A stretch of 33,679 nucleotides of DNA, taken from Candidatus Obscuribacterales bacterium (GTDB lineage Bacteria > Cyanobacteriota > Vampirovibrionia > Obscuribacterales > Obscuribacteraceae). Below, piece by piece: positions 1 through 8,177 of the stretch (its first letter is position 1; each line of letters begins with the position of its first letter). The stretch spans positions 1 through 33,679 of the forward strand of contig JAGVKG010000061.1 in the NCBI GenBank assembly GCA_020050685.1. The letters are read 5' to 3'. The notes under the pieces were generated by a model. The model was not told the DNA's origin, searched no databases, and worked only from the letters and a program-made list of their open reading frames with translations. The translations under genes and the position numbers were made by a program.

Positions 1-149
1 GTTTGCTCGCGCACAGTGTCTCTTAACCTGCGCTATGCACTGCCCTTCTTTCACCGCCGCCCATCAAGCGCTGCGCATACATACCATCTTCACTTCGCAT
101 TGCTCCTCGCAATGCTGCGCTTCGCTGGATAATCGTCTACGGCGGCGGC
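1..149. repeat. Non-coding window edge with hairpin repeat
   Basis: I see no gene here; this is the region downstream of mobA. It contains a perfect 7-bp inverted repeat (GCATTGC at 97-103, five-base loop, GCAATGC at 109-115). On the minus strand the loop reads GAGGA. The same design (ATTGC-GAGGA-GCAAT core) recurs at 25583-25601, so it is probably a dispersed palindromic repeat. No T-tract follows it on the minus strand, so it does not look like a standard intrinsic terminator for mobA. Confidence 0.5.
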
Positions 150-857
150 TTAATAGGTCGTTTTATTCAGCAGTTCGGAGTAGTCTTCTGGGGTGTTGAC
201 GTTGAAGTAAGAGGGGAGCTGAAGGTTGGCTGCCAGTTCTGGGGGGTACTCGTAAGTGGTGGCTTTCAAGCCGGACAAGAGATCCATTACTGCCAGATCG
301 CCGGAGAAAAGTGCATCTTCCAAGGTCTTGACGCAATTTTTTGAATATACGCCAAAGAGTGGTTCGATTTTTTCCGAGTGGGAAAGAACAACCACGTCGG
401 AATTATGTCTTTGTCCTGCCATGGCTCTGACAAGTTTCTTGTCCACCAGTGGCATGTCACCAGCAACGACAAACACTTGTTCGTTGCGGGCAACTAAAAG
501 TCCGGACAAGATCCCGCAGATTGGTCCGCGGTAAGGAAGAATATCTTTGACCACTTGCGCAGAAAGATGTGAAAGTGATTCCGGTTCGTTGGTGACAAGA
601 AAGACTTCGTCAAACAAGTGATTGAAGGTATCAAGCAAATGCTCGATGATGGTTTTGCCCTCGAAAGGCAAGAATGACTTTGGGCGCCCCATGCGTGTCG
701 AGCGTCCACCACACAAGATGATACCAGTGAGTGGCAAAGGCAGAGCCTCTCGCCCGGCTGACTCGATTACATAAGTCGAGCGCTGTTTGCGTGACTCTTC
801 GGCAGCAAGGTCAGGTAAAAGTGAGATTCGTGCTTGATCTAAAATATCATTTGGCAT
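150..857 (-). CDS. mobA: Molybdenum cofactor guanylyltransferase (MobA-like)
   Basis: Predicted cytoplasmic NTP-transferase that attaches GMP from GTP to molybdopterin. The family signature is seen at residues 48-63 (LCGGRSTRMGRPKSFL), with the nucleotide-binding glycines and Lys60. GDMPLV (133-138) fits the metal-binding Asp region, and NTPEDY near the C-terminus is typical of MobA. I chose the ATG at 857 because an AGGA Shine-Dalgarno lies 8 bases upstream; a longer frame to 920 would overlap the preceding gene. At 235 residues it is longer than the usual ~200, owing to a ~43-residue N-terminal extension of unknown role. It is the last gene of a run with leucine-catabolism-type genes, an unusual place for a cofactor gene. 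A related nucleotidyltransferase acting on another substrate cannot be excluded. Confidence 0.85.
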   Translation of the reverse strand: MPNDILDQARISLLPDLAAEESRKQRSTYVIESAGREALPLPLTGIILCGGRSTRMGRPKSFLPFEGKTIIEHLLDTFNHLFDEVFLVTNEPESLSHLSAQVVKDILPYRGPICGILSGLLVARNEQVFVVAGDMPLVDKKLVRAMAGQRHNSDVVVLSHSEKIEPLFGVYSKNCVKTLEDALFSGDLAVMDLLSGLKATTYEYPPELAANLQLPSYFNVNTPEDYSELLNKTTY

Positions 858-873
858 AGAAAAATTCCTACTA

Positions 874-1680
874 TTACTTACCTGAATACACGGGTTTCCT
901 TTTTTCGGCGAAGGCAACAAGACCTTCTTTCCGATCGGCTGTATTAACTAGGCTCAGATATGACTTTGTTTCCAAAGCCAGACCAGCTTGTAAATCACGA
1001 TCAAATCCATTGTCAATTGCTTGCTTGGCTTGTGCCAATGCAAGTGGTGCAGATGTAGAAATCTCATTTGCCCAGGTTCTTGCCTGGTTCATCAACTCTT
1101 GATGGAAATCACCTTCGCCCATGCCGGAAGCAGCAACCAAGCGGTGAGCCAGACCGCAATCAAATGCTTCTTGCGCCGGAATTGGTTTGGCGCAAAGAAT
1201 ATATTCTTTGGCGCGAGACTTGCCAATCAGGCGAGGCAGTCTTTGCGTGCCACCGGCACCAGGGATGATACCGAGTGTGACTTCCGTCAGGCGCAACGAG
1301 GCATTATCAACCATCATGCGTAAATCGCAAGCCAGCGCAAGTTCCGTGCCACCACCGAAGGCGGAACCATTGATGGCGCAAATTACTGGCTTGGGCAGAG
1401 CCTCGATTGTGGACATGGTTTTTTGAATCAAGGCTAAATAATCAAGTACTTCGCCTTCGGTCATACCTTTGCGCTCAGCTAGATCTGCACCAGCGCAAAA
1501 TACTTTTGCACCAGCACCAATAATCACGACAACTCGAATGCGGTCATCATCACGAATTTCGTCACAAGCTTGAATCAGTGATTTGAGAAGCTCGCGATTG
1601 AGGCTGTTAAGCACCTCGGGACGGTTGAGTTTTAGCCAAGCAATTGGCGGCTCTTTGTCGATTAGTAGTGGTTGGCCCAT
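874..1680 (-). CDS. Enoyl-CoA hydratase/isomerase, possibly methylglutaconyl-CoA hydratase
   Basis: Crotonase-fold enzyme of 268 residues that would add water across the double bond of an enoyl-CoA. CAGADL (62-67) and FGGG (108-111) fit the oxyanion-hole segments. Both catalytic glutamates of the rat hydratase have counterparts: Glu113 in GGGTELALACD and Glu133 in LTEVTLGIIPGAGG. Its start codon overlaps the stop of the HMG-CoA lyase gene (TAATG), which suggests translational coupling. With HMG-CoA lyase and a biotin carrier next to it, the best guess is methylglutaconyl-CoA hydratase (LiuC-like) of leucine breakdown. A general beta-oxidation hydratase remains possible, because crotonase substrate cannot be read from motifs alone. 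Confidence 0.88.
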   Translation of the reverse strand: MGQPLLIDKEPPIAWLKLNRPEVLNSLNRELLKSLIQACDEIRDDDRIRVVVIIGAGAKVFCAGADLAERKGMTEGEVLDYLALIQKTMSTIEALPKPVICAINGSAFGGGTELALACDLRMMVDNASLRLTEVTLGIIPGAGGTQRLPRLIGKSRAKEYILCAKPIPAQEAFDCGLAHRLVAASGMGEGDFHQELMNQARTWANEISTSAPLALAQAKQAIDNGFDRDLQAGLALETKSYLSLVNTADRKEGLVAFAEKRKPVYSGK

Positions 1681-2618
1681 TATTTGTCTCCGCAGCTAAT
1701 TTTTTGACGAGCAGCTAGTTTGGCTTGCAGGCATCTGCCTGGAAGTTTCTTTTGCAGGATTTCTTGAGCGAACTCTCCGGCTGAAACAAGTTTGTCTAAG
1801 TCAACGCCTGTATCAATTCCCAGACCATTGAGGAAATAGACAAGATCTTCTGTAGCTAAATTGCCGGCAGCTCCCGGAGCATAGGGACAACCACCCATGC
1901 CACCAACTGATGAATCGAAGCAAGTGATACCAGAGTCTAAACCTGCCAGTACATTAGCTAGTGCCATGCCATAAGTATCGTGGCAATGCAGAGCAATTTT
2001 TGAAAGCGGAATATCGCGCCCTAATTTTTCAATCAAGCTTTGTACTTGGTTGGGCGTGGCGGCACCAATGGTATCACCGAGTGAAATTTGATCGATGCCA
2101 ATTTCCATCAGGCGATGACATGCTTTGATTACCTGCGCTTCCGAGACTTGTCCTTCGTATGGGCAAACAAAGCAAACGGACATATAGCCGCGCAGCGTCA
2201 TGCCATCTTTCTTTGCTTGATCAGCGACTTCCTTTAGAGCAGCTATTGCTTCGTCGATTGATTTGTTGATGTTCTTTTTACTGTGCGTTTCCGTTGCCGA
2301 CATAAAGAGGGCAATTTCTTTCAGCCCAGACAAACGCGCTTGTTCGTAACCCTTGAGGTTCGGTACTAAAGCAGTGACATGTAAGTCTTTGGCTTTTGAA
2401 GCGCAAATTTGTTCTGCAACTTCTTTGCCATCAGCAAGTTGGGGAATCCACTTTGGGCTGACGAAGGAAGTGATTTCAATGTGCTTGATACCACTTGCTG
2501 CCAGCTTCTCAATCAATTGAACTTTGTCTTGAGTGGCAATTTGCTGGGCTTCGTTCTGCAGACCATCTCGTGGTCCGACTTCGTAAACCGTAACTTTACC
2601 CGGCAAACTTTTTAGCAT
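1680..2618 (-). CDS. Hydroxymethylglutaryl-CoA lyase
   Basis: Splits HMG-CoA into acetyl-CoA and acetoacetate, the last step of leucine degradation. The TIM-barrel protein of 312 residues has the expected family motifs: EVGPRDGLQNE (13-23, with Arg17 and Asp18), SFVSPKWIPQLAD (51-63), HCHDTYG (His211 and His213, metal ligands) and GGCPYAPGA with Cys244 matching the catalytic cysteine of the human enzyme. The length is normal for a bacterial HMG-CoA lyase (MvaB/LiuE). The gene lies 6 bases after the biotin carrier gene and overlaps the downstream hydratase start by one base, so the three are almost certainly co-transcribed. The carboxylase subunits that should make its substrate precursor are not in this window. 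Confidence 0.93.
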   Translation of the reverse strand: MLKSLPGKVTVYEVGPRDGLQNEAQQIATQDKVQLIEKLAASGIKHIEITSFVSPKWIPQLADGKEVAEQICASKAKDLHVTALVPNLKGYEQARLSGLKEIALFMSATETHSKKNINKSIDEAIAALKEVADQAKKDGMTLRGYMSVCFVCPYEGQVSEAQVIKACHRLMEIGIDQISLGDTIGAATPNQVQSLIEKLGRDIPLSKIALHCHDTYGMALANVLAGLDSGITCFDSSVGGMGGCPYAPGAAGNLATEDLVYFLNGLGIDTGVDLDKLVSAGEFAQEILQKKLPGRCLQAKLAARQKISCGDK

Positions 2619-2624
2619 AAGCCC

Positions 2625-2837
2625 CTAATCCAAAATTACGAGCGCGTCACCTTCATTGACAAAGTCACCACTGGCAATTTTGATTTCTTTGACCTTGCCA
2701 GTTTGATCTGCTGCTACTGGCAGCTGCATCTTCATCGATTCCAAAATGACAATTTCTTGCCCATCGGCAATTGAGTCACCTTGTTTGACGAGCACTTCAA
2801 TAACTGTACCTGCCATCATGGCATTGATCGACTTCAT
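2625..2837 (-). CDS. Stand-alone biotin carboxyl carrier (biotin/lipoyl attachment) protein
   Basis: A 70-residue single-domain biotinyl carrier. The ESMKM motif at residues 33-37 marks Lys36 as the biotinylation site. The flanking G-x-V pattern near the N-terminus and the GDFVNEGDALVIL end are typical of the flattened beta-barrel. Small free-standing carriers next to HMG-CoA lyase are known from methylcrotonyl-CoA or other acyl-CoA carboxylase loci, so it probably serves a biotin-dependent acyl-CoA carboxylase encoded elsewhere. It is the first gene of the operon. A weak AGGA lies about 11 bases before the ATG. Methionine on both sides of the lysine favours biotin rather than lipoate. Confidence 0.9.
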   Translation of the reverse strand: MKSINAMMAGTVIEVLVKQGDSIADGQEIVILESMKMQLPVAADQTGKVKEIKIASGDFVNEGDALVILD

Positions 2838-2893
2838 AACATCCAGATTCCTGATTGAAAACTACTCTGTGATTTTAGGACTTTTGCCTGGCA

Positions 2894-2921
2894 ATTATGT
2901 TAGCAAAGATAAAGCAAGCAA
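2894..2921 (-). promoter_or_regulatory. Putative promoter of the biotin carrier/HMG-CoA lyase operon
   Basis: On the minus strand, TTGCTT (2916-2921) and CATAAT (2894-2899) are separated by 16 bases and lie about 55 bases before the first ATG of the operon. This is a plain sigma-70-type match with no further support. Confidence 0.35.
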
Positions 2922-2977
2922 ATATGACCCCATTTTCAGGAGAGGATTGGGCAATATCTTTGAGGTTGTCGAGATAA

Positions 2978-3556
2978 TTAGCCGCGATAGGGGGCGCTTG
3001 GAGCTACACCCAGTTGGCTTCTCAGTTGTGCTTCAAATTGGACTAAGGCATCACGAATGTTTGCCAATTGCACTTTGCGCGGTAGAAGCTGAGCCAAGAG
3101 CGGAGTGCCAGTGGAAGGATCTGCTGCCAATGGGTTCTCTACTACTTTGAGGTAATCAGCGAATAGTTGACCGCCCATGGCAAAGTACTCGCTATATGCC
3201 TTGTGCAAACGCTCGGTCTGCGGTGTTTGTGGCAAATGGGAAAATTGTGTTTCAGCAACTTTATAACGGCTGACAAGACTGGCAAGCAGGTTTTGCACGG
3301 ACATCTTCAATTGTGGATCCAAGACGATCGAAACACCTTTGGCAAGTGCATCTTCAAGCTGGTGCCGCTCAGCTGCCGTGCAGATATTGGAGCTGACGAT
3401 TTGGTCGAAGCCGGCAAACCATTGTGCCGGAGTCAATTTTGCTGTGCGTGGCGTTGAGGCGGCAAGAGACTTTCCGCCTTGAGCGATGGCACCAGTTTGG
3501 AGAAAGCTCACCAAGCCAACTGCAGTAATGAGCGCTTGGACACGTATAGATTTCAT
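2978..3556 (-). CDS. Secreted protein of unknown function
   Basis: I do not recognise the family. The 192-residue product begins with a likely Sec signal peptide (MKSIRVQAL, a hydrophobic stretch, then a probable cut after an AIA-type site near residue 25). The rest is mostly helical-looking, rich in Ala, Leu and Gln, with no cysteine motif except a single Cys. I chose the ATG at 3556 because GAGGA lies 8 bases upstream and because it places the signal peptide at the N-terminus; a longer in-frame start at 3655 would bury it. The gene stands alone, with 140 bases to the biotin carrier and 154 to the upstream gene, so its neighbours say little about its role. It is probably periplasmic or exported. 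Confidence 0.7.
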   Translation of the reverse strand: MKSIRVQALITAVGLVSFLQTGAIAQGGKSLAASTPRTAKLTPAQWFAGFDQIVSSNICTAAERHQLEDALAKGVSIVLDPQLKMSVQNLLASLVSRYKVAETQFSHLPQTPQTERLHKAYSEYFAMGGQLFADYLKVVENPLAADPSTGTPLLAQLLPRKVQLANIRDALVQFEAQLRSQLGVAPSAPYRG

Positions 3557-3710
3557 TGGCAAATTCCTCTCACAGCCACAAAACAGGCAATATTTTATCG
3601 GCTGTTGAGGTTTTAAGTTGTAGCTACATTTCATCTTGGGTATGAGCGGGCGCAAAAGTTTAGGCTGACAACCTTGGCGGGAAACTGGCGAAGGCTAAAT
3701 CTATTTTTAT

Positions 3711-4208
3711 TTAGCGAAATAAGCCACGCAAGGCGTCATTGATACTTTTGACTGTATCGTCATCGCTTTCTGGCTTGGCTTCTTCTTTAGTTTCAGCTTT
3801 GGCTGGCTCGGCTTTTGGCTCTTGAGTCTTGGATTTAGAAGGAGAGGGCGGCGGAGACTTGATTTTGCTCACCGTGCTGGTAGGTGCTGCTTCTGCTTTG
3901 GCTGGTTCAGCTGTCTTAGCTTCTTCTACCTTAGGCTCCTTTGCCTCGACCGGTGGTTTAACTTCGCTTGCCGGCGGCACTACAGGGGCTTGTGCGCTCG
4001 TAGCCACACTGGTCCAACGAGACATAATCTCAGCAATTTTTTGCCGGTCTTGAGAGACATGTTCTAGTCGTCCGGAGCAAGTCTGAACGCGTGCTTCAAG
4101 CTCTTGAATCTGCTCTTCCGCGCGACGCACTTCTGCTTGCACCAGCGCTTCTTTTTCGACAAATTCATCAATCAGTTTTTTGAAATGATCGATATCTATG
4201 GAGGTCAT
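3711..4208 (-). CDS. Coiled-coil protein with Lys/Pro/Ala/Glu-rich low-complexity tail
   Basis: Unknown 165-residue protein. Residues 8-65 form a charged heptad-like coiled coil. Residues ~70-150 are low-complexity, dominated by Pro, Ala, Lys and Glu (repeated KAE/PAK units). A short C-terminal segment (VKSINDALRGLFR) looks like an amphipathic helix and could be a binding peptide. There is no signal peptide or membrane span. It follows the nucleotidyltransferase-fusion gene by 77 bases on the same strand and may be the last cistron of that operon. AAGGAG sits about 12 bases before the ATG. Low-complexity composition makes homology-based naming unreliable, so I assign no function. Confidence 0.65.
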   Translation of the reverse strand: MTSIDIDHFKKLIDEFVEKEALVQAEVRRAEEQIQELEARVQTCSGRLEHVSQDRQKIAEIMSRWTSVATSAQAPVVPPASEVKPPVEAKEPKVEEAKTAEPAKAEAAPTSTVSKIKSPPPSPSKSKTQEPKAEPAKAETKEEAKPESDDDTVKSINDALRGLFR

Positions 4209-4285
4209 GACTGATAAAAACTCCTTTTTGGCCTGGGCAGGCTGCCCTATTGGTTTTTTACCACCAACCAGGAGAATTTAACCGG

Positions 4286-6859
4286 CTAATTCTGCTGTAA
4301 ATAGCGGATAAGCTGCGTATATTCGTTTAAATCGGCTGAAGTATGCTGCAAATCCGTGCCGTCAGCATAAACGTGCACCAGTGGTTCGACTGGGTCCGGC
4401 AATATGAGAATCCAGTGCTCTGGGCGGGTCTGAATCTTCACACCATCAAGCAATTCCATAGGCCGGTCGTGGTGTTTTTCGACAAGCAGGCGCATCAAGC
4501 GACCTTTGCGCTCCCAGGGACAATGCACCGAATCAACTTGATAGATAAGTGGTGGCAATTCTTCGCAGGCTTGGTGCAAAGTGCGCCCCTGATAAGTCAG
4601 GTGCTCGAGCACTTGCCCGGTGGCGAACAAGGCATCATAGCCATTTTGAAATTCGGGGAAAATGAAACAACCATTAGCTGAACCACCCAAGGCTGCCTCA
4701 GGTAGTTTGGCAGTGGTTGAGCCAATTTCTGTTTCGGAGGCTTTGCAGCGAACTACTTTGCAGTTATGCCGTTTGGCAATGCGTTCGATGATTGATGAAG
4801 CATTTACCGGTACGACAATTGATCGTCCAGGTTTGTCTCTCAGAACAATGTCGGAAATAACCGCAAGCAAAAGTTCGCCGCGAATAATTTGGCCAGTCTC
4901 GTCGACTAAAGTCATCTGTTCGCCATTGCGACCAATTTGCACGCCGAGATCGGCATTCAGGGCTTTGACCACGTCTGCCAATTGCTTGCGCATGGCGATG
5001 CGTTCATCTTGCCGTGGTGGCACATCTTTGATTGATGCATTCAGCACCACTGATTCAATACCAATTCTGCCCAGCAATTCTGGCAATATGACGCCAGTTT
5101 CGGCCATGGCATAGTCAATCACCACTTTTGGTGATTGATTGGTCATCACGCCTTCCTTGGTCATGCGGGTATAAGTAGAACCGGGCACCACACAAAATGA
5201 AACTTTGTCCTTTTCGAACTCTTGTCCCTTGATGTGGTTCAAATATTCGTCTATGTAATATTCGCGCACACGGCTGGGATAAGTAATGATGCCAATGTCA
5301 TTTGGTTGGCTGCGAGCAAAGTCGTTTTTGAAATATGTGCCTTCAATTTTTCTTTCCATTGCCTTGGTGACGGAAATTCCTTGGCTGTCAAAAAATTCAA
5401 TAGCAATTTTGTTAGCATCGCGCTGAGAGACACGTGTATGAATTAGCCCTTTGGCGCGTTGGGTTTTGACATAAAACCGAGCCAGTGGAAGCGGCATGGC
5501 CTCAAGGTTTTGTACTTCCACACCAACCGAGAGCAATCCGGAAACAATTGCTCGGCTGATCATGCGACTAACGCCCCAGTGATCGCGCCCGACTAGAACT
5601 GTGCCGCCTTGAATGGTGGCACCATAAGCTGCTGCTAAGCTGACGGCAAATTCCGGAGTGATTTCGATGTTGGATAATCCGACAACACCGCGGGCTGCAA
5701 AAAGCGTGCGTGGTGCGCGAGTGCCCCAAACTAGGGAAGATGTGACACGAGCACCGGCATCAACAGATTTGTTTGGCCAAATTTTTACTTCCGGAGCAAT
5801 AAAAGCTTCTTGGCCAATGGAAGTGTGGGCGCCAACGACGGCACCTTCTAGAATTTCTGCTGAACGATGAATAGTAGTGTTGTTGGCGACGATACAAGCT
5901 CTGAGGGAAACTTCGGAGCCGATGAAATTGTTGGACCAAACAACCGGTTGTTTGAGAGAAGCCTTTTCTTGAATGACCACATTGTCGCCAATCGTTGTAT
6001 TTGCTTCAATGTGAGCGGAGCGGCCAATGCGGCAGTGCTTGCCAATTAAGCTCGGTGCTTCAATTTTTACTTGCGGATCTATTTGAGTGCTTTCTCCAAT
6101 CCAGATGCGTGAACCCGGCTCGGTTTCCTTGCCGTCGATCTCAACTTCGACCTTCTGCTCTAGTACATCTTGATGTGCCTGACGATAAACTTGCAAGTTG
6201 CCGATGTCGCACCAATAACCATCTGCGACATAACCGTAAATAGGCTCATTGCGCAACATCAGAAGCGGGAAAAGATCATTGGAAAAATCTTGCTCTTTGC
6301 CCAGAATGACGTAGAGCATCACTTCGGGCTCGAGGATATAAATGCCGGTGTTAACCGTGTCAGAAAAGATTTCTGATGGACCGGGTTTTTCGACAAAACG
6401 CTGAATGCGGCTGTCGTTGTCCGTGATCACCACCCCATACTCAAGCGGATTTTCAACGCGCTTCAATACAATGGTGGCTTTGGACTTTTTCTCTTTATGG
6501 AAAGCGATGGCCTTTTGTAGATCAATATCCGTTAAGCAGTCGCCAGAAATAACCAGGAATGTTTGATCAAGTTCGTCGGAGACGGCCTTAACGCAACCAG
6601 CAGTACCAAGCGGTTTTCCGTGCTCTCTCGAATAGCGAATGTTCACGCCAAAATCAGATCCGTCGCCAAAGTAATCTTCAATTGCTTGGGGCAAATAAAA
6701 CAAAGTAAAAATGATGTCTTTGATCGAATGCTTTCTGAGGAGCGAAACAATGTGCTCGGCCATTGGCTTGTTGGCGACCGGCACCATTGGCTTGGGCAAA
6801 TGGCTAGTAAGCGGACGCAAACGTGTCCCCGAACCTCCAGCCATGATTACTGCCTTCAT
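4286..6859 (-). CDS. Sugar-1-phosphate nucleotidyltransferase fused to degenerate phosphohexomutase domain
   Basis: An 857-residue three-part protein. Residues 1-~235 are a nucleotidyltransferase domain (MAGGSGTRLRPLT, then PKPMVPVANKPM) that likely makes a nucleotide sugar such as GDP-mannose or a glucose derivative. Residues ~250-370 look like left-handed beta-helix hexapeptide repeats. Residues ~395-857 follow the fold order of phosphomannomutase/phosphoglucomutase, but each active-site loop is altered: the TASHNP-type serine loop reads HTRVSQRD (474-481), the DGDGDR metal loop reads IGRNGEQ (642-648), the GGExSG sugar loop reads GGSANG (725-730), and the RxSGTEP phosphate loop reads LPDPVEP (820-826). 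The mutase part is therefore probably not catalytic as a classical enzyme and may be regulatory or structural. AAAGGAG precedes the ATG. The gene is 12 bases downstream of the GT4 gene, in one operon. I recall similar fusions from cyanobacteria. Confidence 0.9.
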   Translation of the reverse strand: MKAVIMAGGSGTRLRPLTSHLPKPMVPVANKPMAEHIVSLLRKHSIKDIIFTLFYLPQAIEDYFGDGSDFGVNIRYSREHGKPLGTAGCVKAVSDELDQTFLVISGDCLTDIDLQKAIAFHKEKKSKATIVLKRVENPLEYGVVITDNDSRIQRFVEKPGPSEIFSDTVNTGIYILEPEVMLYVILGKEQDFSNDLFPLLMLRNEPIYGYVADGYWCDIGNLQVYRQAHQDVLEQKVEVEIDGKETEPGSRIWIGESTQIDPQVKIEAPSLIGKHCRIGRSAHIEANTTIGDNVVIQEKASLKQPVVWSNNFIGSEVSLRACIVANNTTIHRSAEILEGAVVGAHTSIGQEAFIAPEVKIWPNKSVDAGARVTSSLVWGTRAPRTLFAARGVVGLSNIEITPEFAVSLAAAYGATIQGGTVLVGRDHWGVSRMISRAIVSGLLSVGVEVQNLEAMPLPLARFYVKTQRAKGLIHTRVSQRDANKIAIEFFDSQGISVTKAMERKIEGTYFKNDFARSQPNDIGIITYPSRVREYYIDEYLNHIKGQEFEKDKVSFCVVPGSTYTRMTKEGVMTNQSPKVVIDYAMAETGVILPELLGRIGIESVVLNASIKDVPPRQDERIAMRKQLADVVKALNADLGVQIGRNGEQMTLVDETGQIIRGELLLAVISDIVLRDKPGRSIVVPVNASSIIERIAKRHNCKVVRCKASETEIGSTTAKLPEAALGGSANGCFIFPEFQNGYDALFATGQVLEHLTYQGRTLHQACEELPPLIYQVDSVHCPWERKGRLMRLLVEKHHDRPMELLDGVKIQTRPEHWILILPDPVEPLVHVYADGTDLQHTSADLNEYTQLIRYLQQN

Positions 6860-6871
6860 TTTGCTTCTCCT

Positions 6872-8164
6872 TTAACTTCTTTCCCTGGCGGGTATTAGCT
6901 CTTTTGGCAAAGTTGGCGGCAAGGTTTTTGCTGCCTCCAATAGGACTTGCTTGGGTTTGGCTGCTACGCCATCTGCACCAAGTACGCTGGCCTCGGCTAG
7001 GACTTTGTCGTAAACTTCCAAGGTGCGTTTGGCAATTACTGACCAGTTGTAAATGCTGCGCACTTTCTCGTAAGCATCCGTGCTCAAGCGCTTGTACAGA
7101 TCGTGATTTTGCAAAAGTTCGCAAATTCCCCAGGCAAGCGAGCCAGAATCACCAGTATAAGTAGTGATACCAGTGCCCATATGTTCGACAAAATCAGTTA
7201 GCCCGCCTGTGTCGGATGTGACTACAGGGACTTTGGCGGCCATGCCTTCCAGGGCAACAATGCCAAATGGTTCGTACAAGCTTGGAATGGTGACGATGTC
7301 AGCGATTTTGTACAGCTTCAATAAATCATCATCGGAGACATAGCCAAGGAAGTTGGTTAAATGGGCAATCCCGAGACTGTTTGCTTGGTCTTTTAGATCG
7401 TTGAGATAGTAGCCGTCGCCAACAAATAAGTAACGCATATTCGGGTGAGCGGCGTTGATGTGCGGTATGGCATTGAGTAAAACTTGCACACCTTTTTCCG
7501 GCACCATGCGCCCGACAAAAAGAACAATTTTTTCTTCCGGACTGACATATTTAGCTCTCAGATCTTTTTTATTCAATTCAAAATCAAAAACTTCTGGGTT
7601 GGTGCCATTCGGAATAACCACTACTTTGTCGGCCGGTACACCAAATGAATGTTGCAGTTCGCCCCACATGTGTTGGCTGTTCACAATTACTTCCCATGAT
7701 TCATAGGTCAGGCGCCATTCCATTTGGTGGATGTAACGCTGTAAGTCGTTGTGAATGCCGTGCATGCGCCCAGCTTCAGTGGCGTGCATGGTGGCAACAA
7801 TCGGAATGCCAAAGCCGGACTTCATCACCCAGGCAGCATCCGTTACCATCCAATCATGAGCGTGAACGATCGAAAATGGATTTTGTCTGTTTAACTCAAT
7901 TGCATATTGCAACATACCAAAATTGAGACGATTGACCCAGGTAAGAAAGTCCGGACAATCGTCGGTTTGATTTTTTACTCTGTGAACATGCACGCCTTTA
8001 ATAGTTTCGTGTTCGGCTTGCCCTGGATGATCGGCTGTGACAACATGGACTTCCCAGCCTGGTGTTTGAGCAATCTTGGCCGAAAGTTCTGCCACCACGC
8101 GTGCCAAACCGCCAATAATGCGTGGCGGATATTCCCAAGATAACATCAAAACACGCTTTGGCAT
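6872..8164 (-). CDS. GT4-type glycosyltransferase (glycogen-synthase-like)
   Basis: A GT-B-fold glycosyltransferase of 430 residues, cytoplasmic, predicted to transfer a sugar from a nucleotide donor. Seen motifs are GGLARVV (18-24) in the N-terminal domain, VHAHDW (100-105), GRMVPEKG (218-225), and the EX7E donor-binding pair Glu298/Glu306 within PSLYEPFGIVALEGMA. These fit family GT4, and the N-terminus resembles the starch/glycogen synthase group. The acceptor cannot be read from the sequence. It sits between gpsA (13-base gap) and the nucleotidyltransferase fusion (12-base gap), with AAGGAG before the ATG, so donor synthesis and transfer are probably co-expressed. The C-terminal ~35 residues are Ala/Pro/Lys-rich and lie beyond the fold. 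Confidence 0.88.
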   Translation of the reverse strand: MPKRVLMLSWEYPPRIIGGLARVVAELSAKIAQTPGWEVHVVTADHPGQAEHETIKGVHVHRVKNQTDDCPDFLTWVNRLNFGMLQYAIELNRQNPFSIVHAHDWMVTDAAWVMKSGFGIPIVATMHATEAGRMHGIHNDLQRYIHQMEWRLTYESWEVIVNSQHMWGELQHSFGVPADKVVVIPNGTNPEVFDFELNKKDLRAKYVSPEEKIVLFVGRMVPEKGVQVLLNAIPHINAAHPNMRYLFVGDGYYLNDLKDQANSLGIAHLTNFLGYVSDDDLLKLYKIADIVTIPSLYEPFGIVALEGMAAKVPVVTSDTGGLTDFVEHMGTGITTYTGDSGSLAWGICELLQNHDLYKRLSTDAYEKVRSIYNWSVIAKRTLEVYDKVLAEASVLGADGVAAKPKQVLLEAAKTLPPTLPKELIPARERS

Positions 8165-8177
8165 TTGGACTCCTTGA

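Noticed and set aside
2746-3150. A 134-codon plus-strand frame across the biotin carrier promoter region
   Set aside because: It overlaps two better-supported minus-strand genes and the intergenic promoter, and the translation is not protein-like.
4230-4265. GGGCAG/CTGCCC inverted repeat near a T-run, as a terminator between the nucleotidyltransferase fusion and the coiled-coil gene
   Set aside because: The palindrome leaves only a 4-bp stem once a loop is allowed, and a T-rich run is not in the right place on the transcribed strand, so read-through into the coiled-coil gene seems likely.
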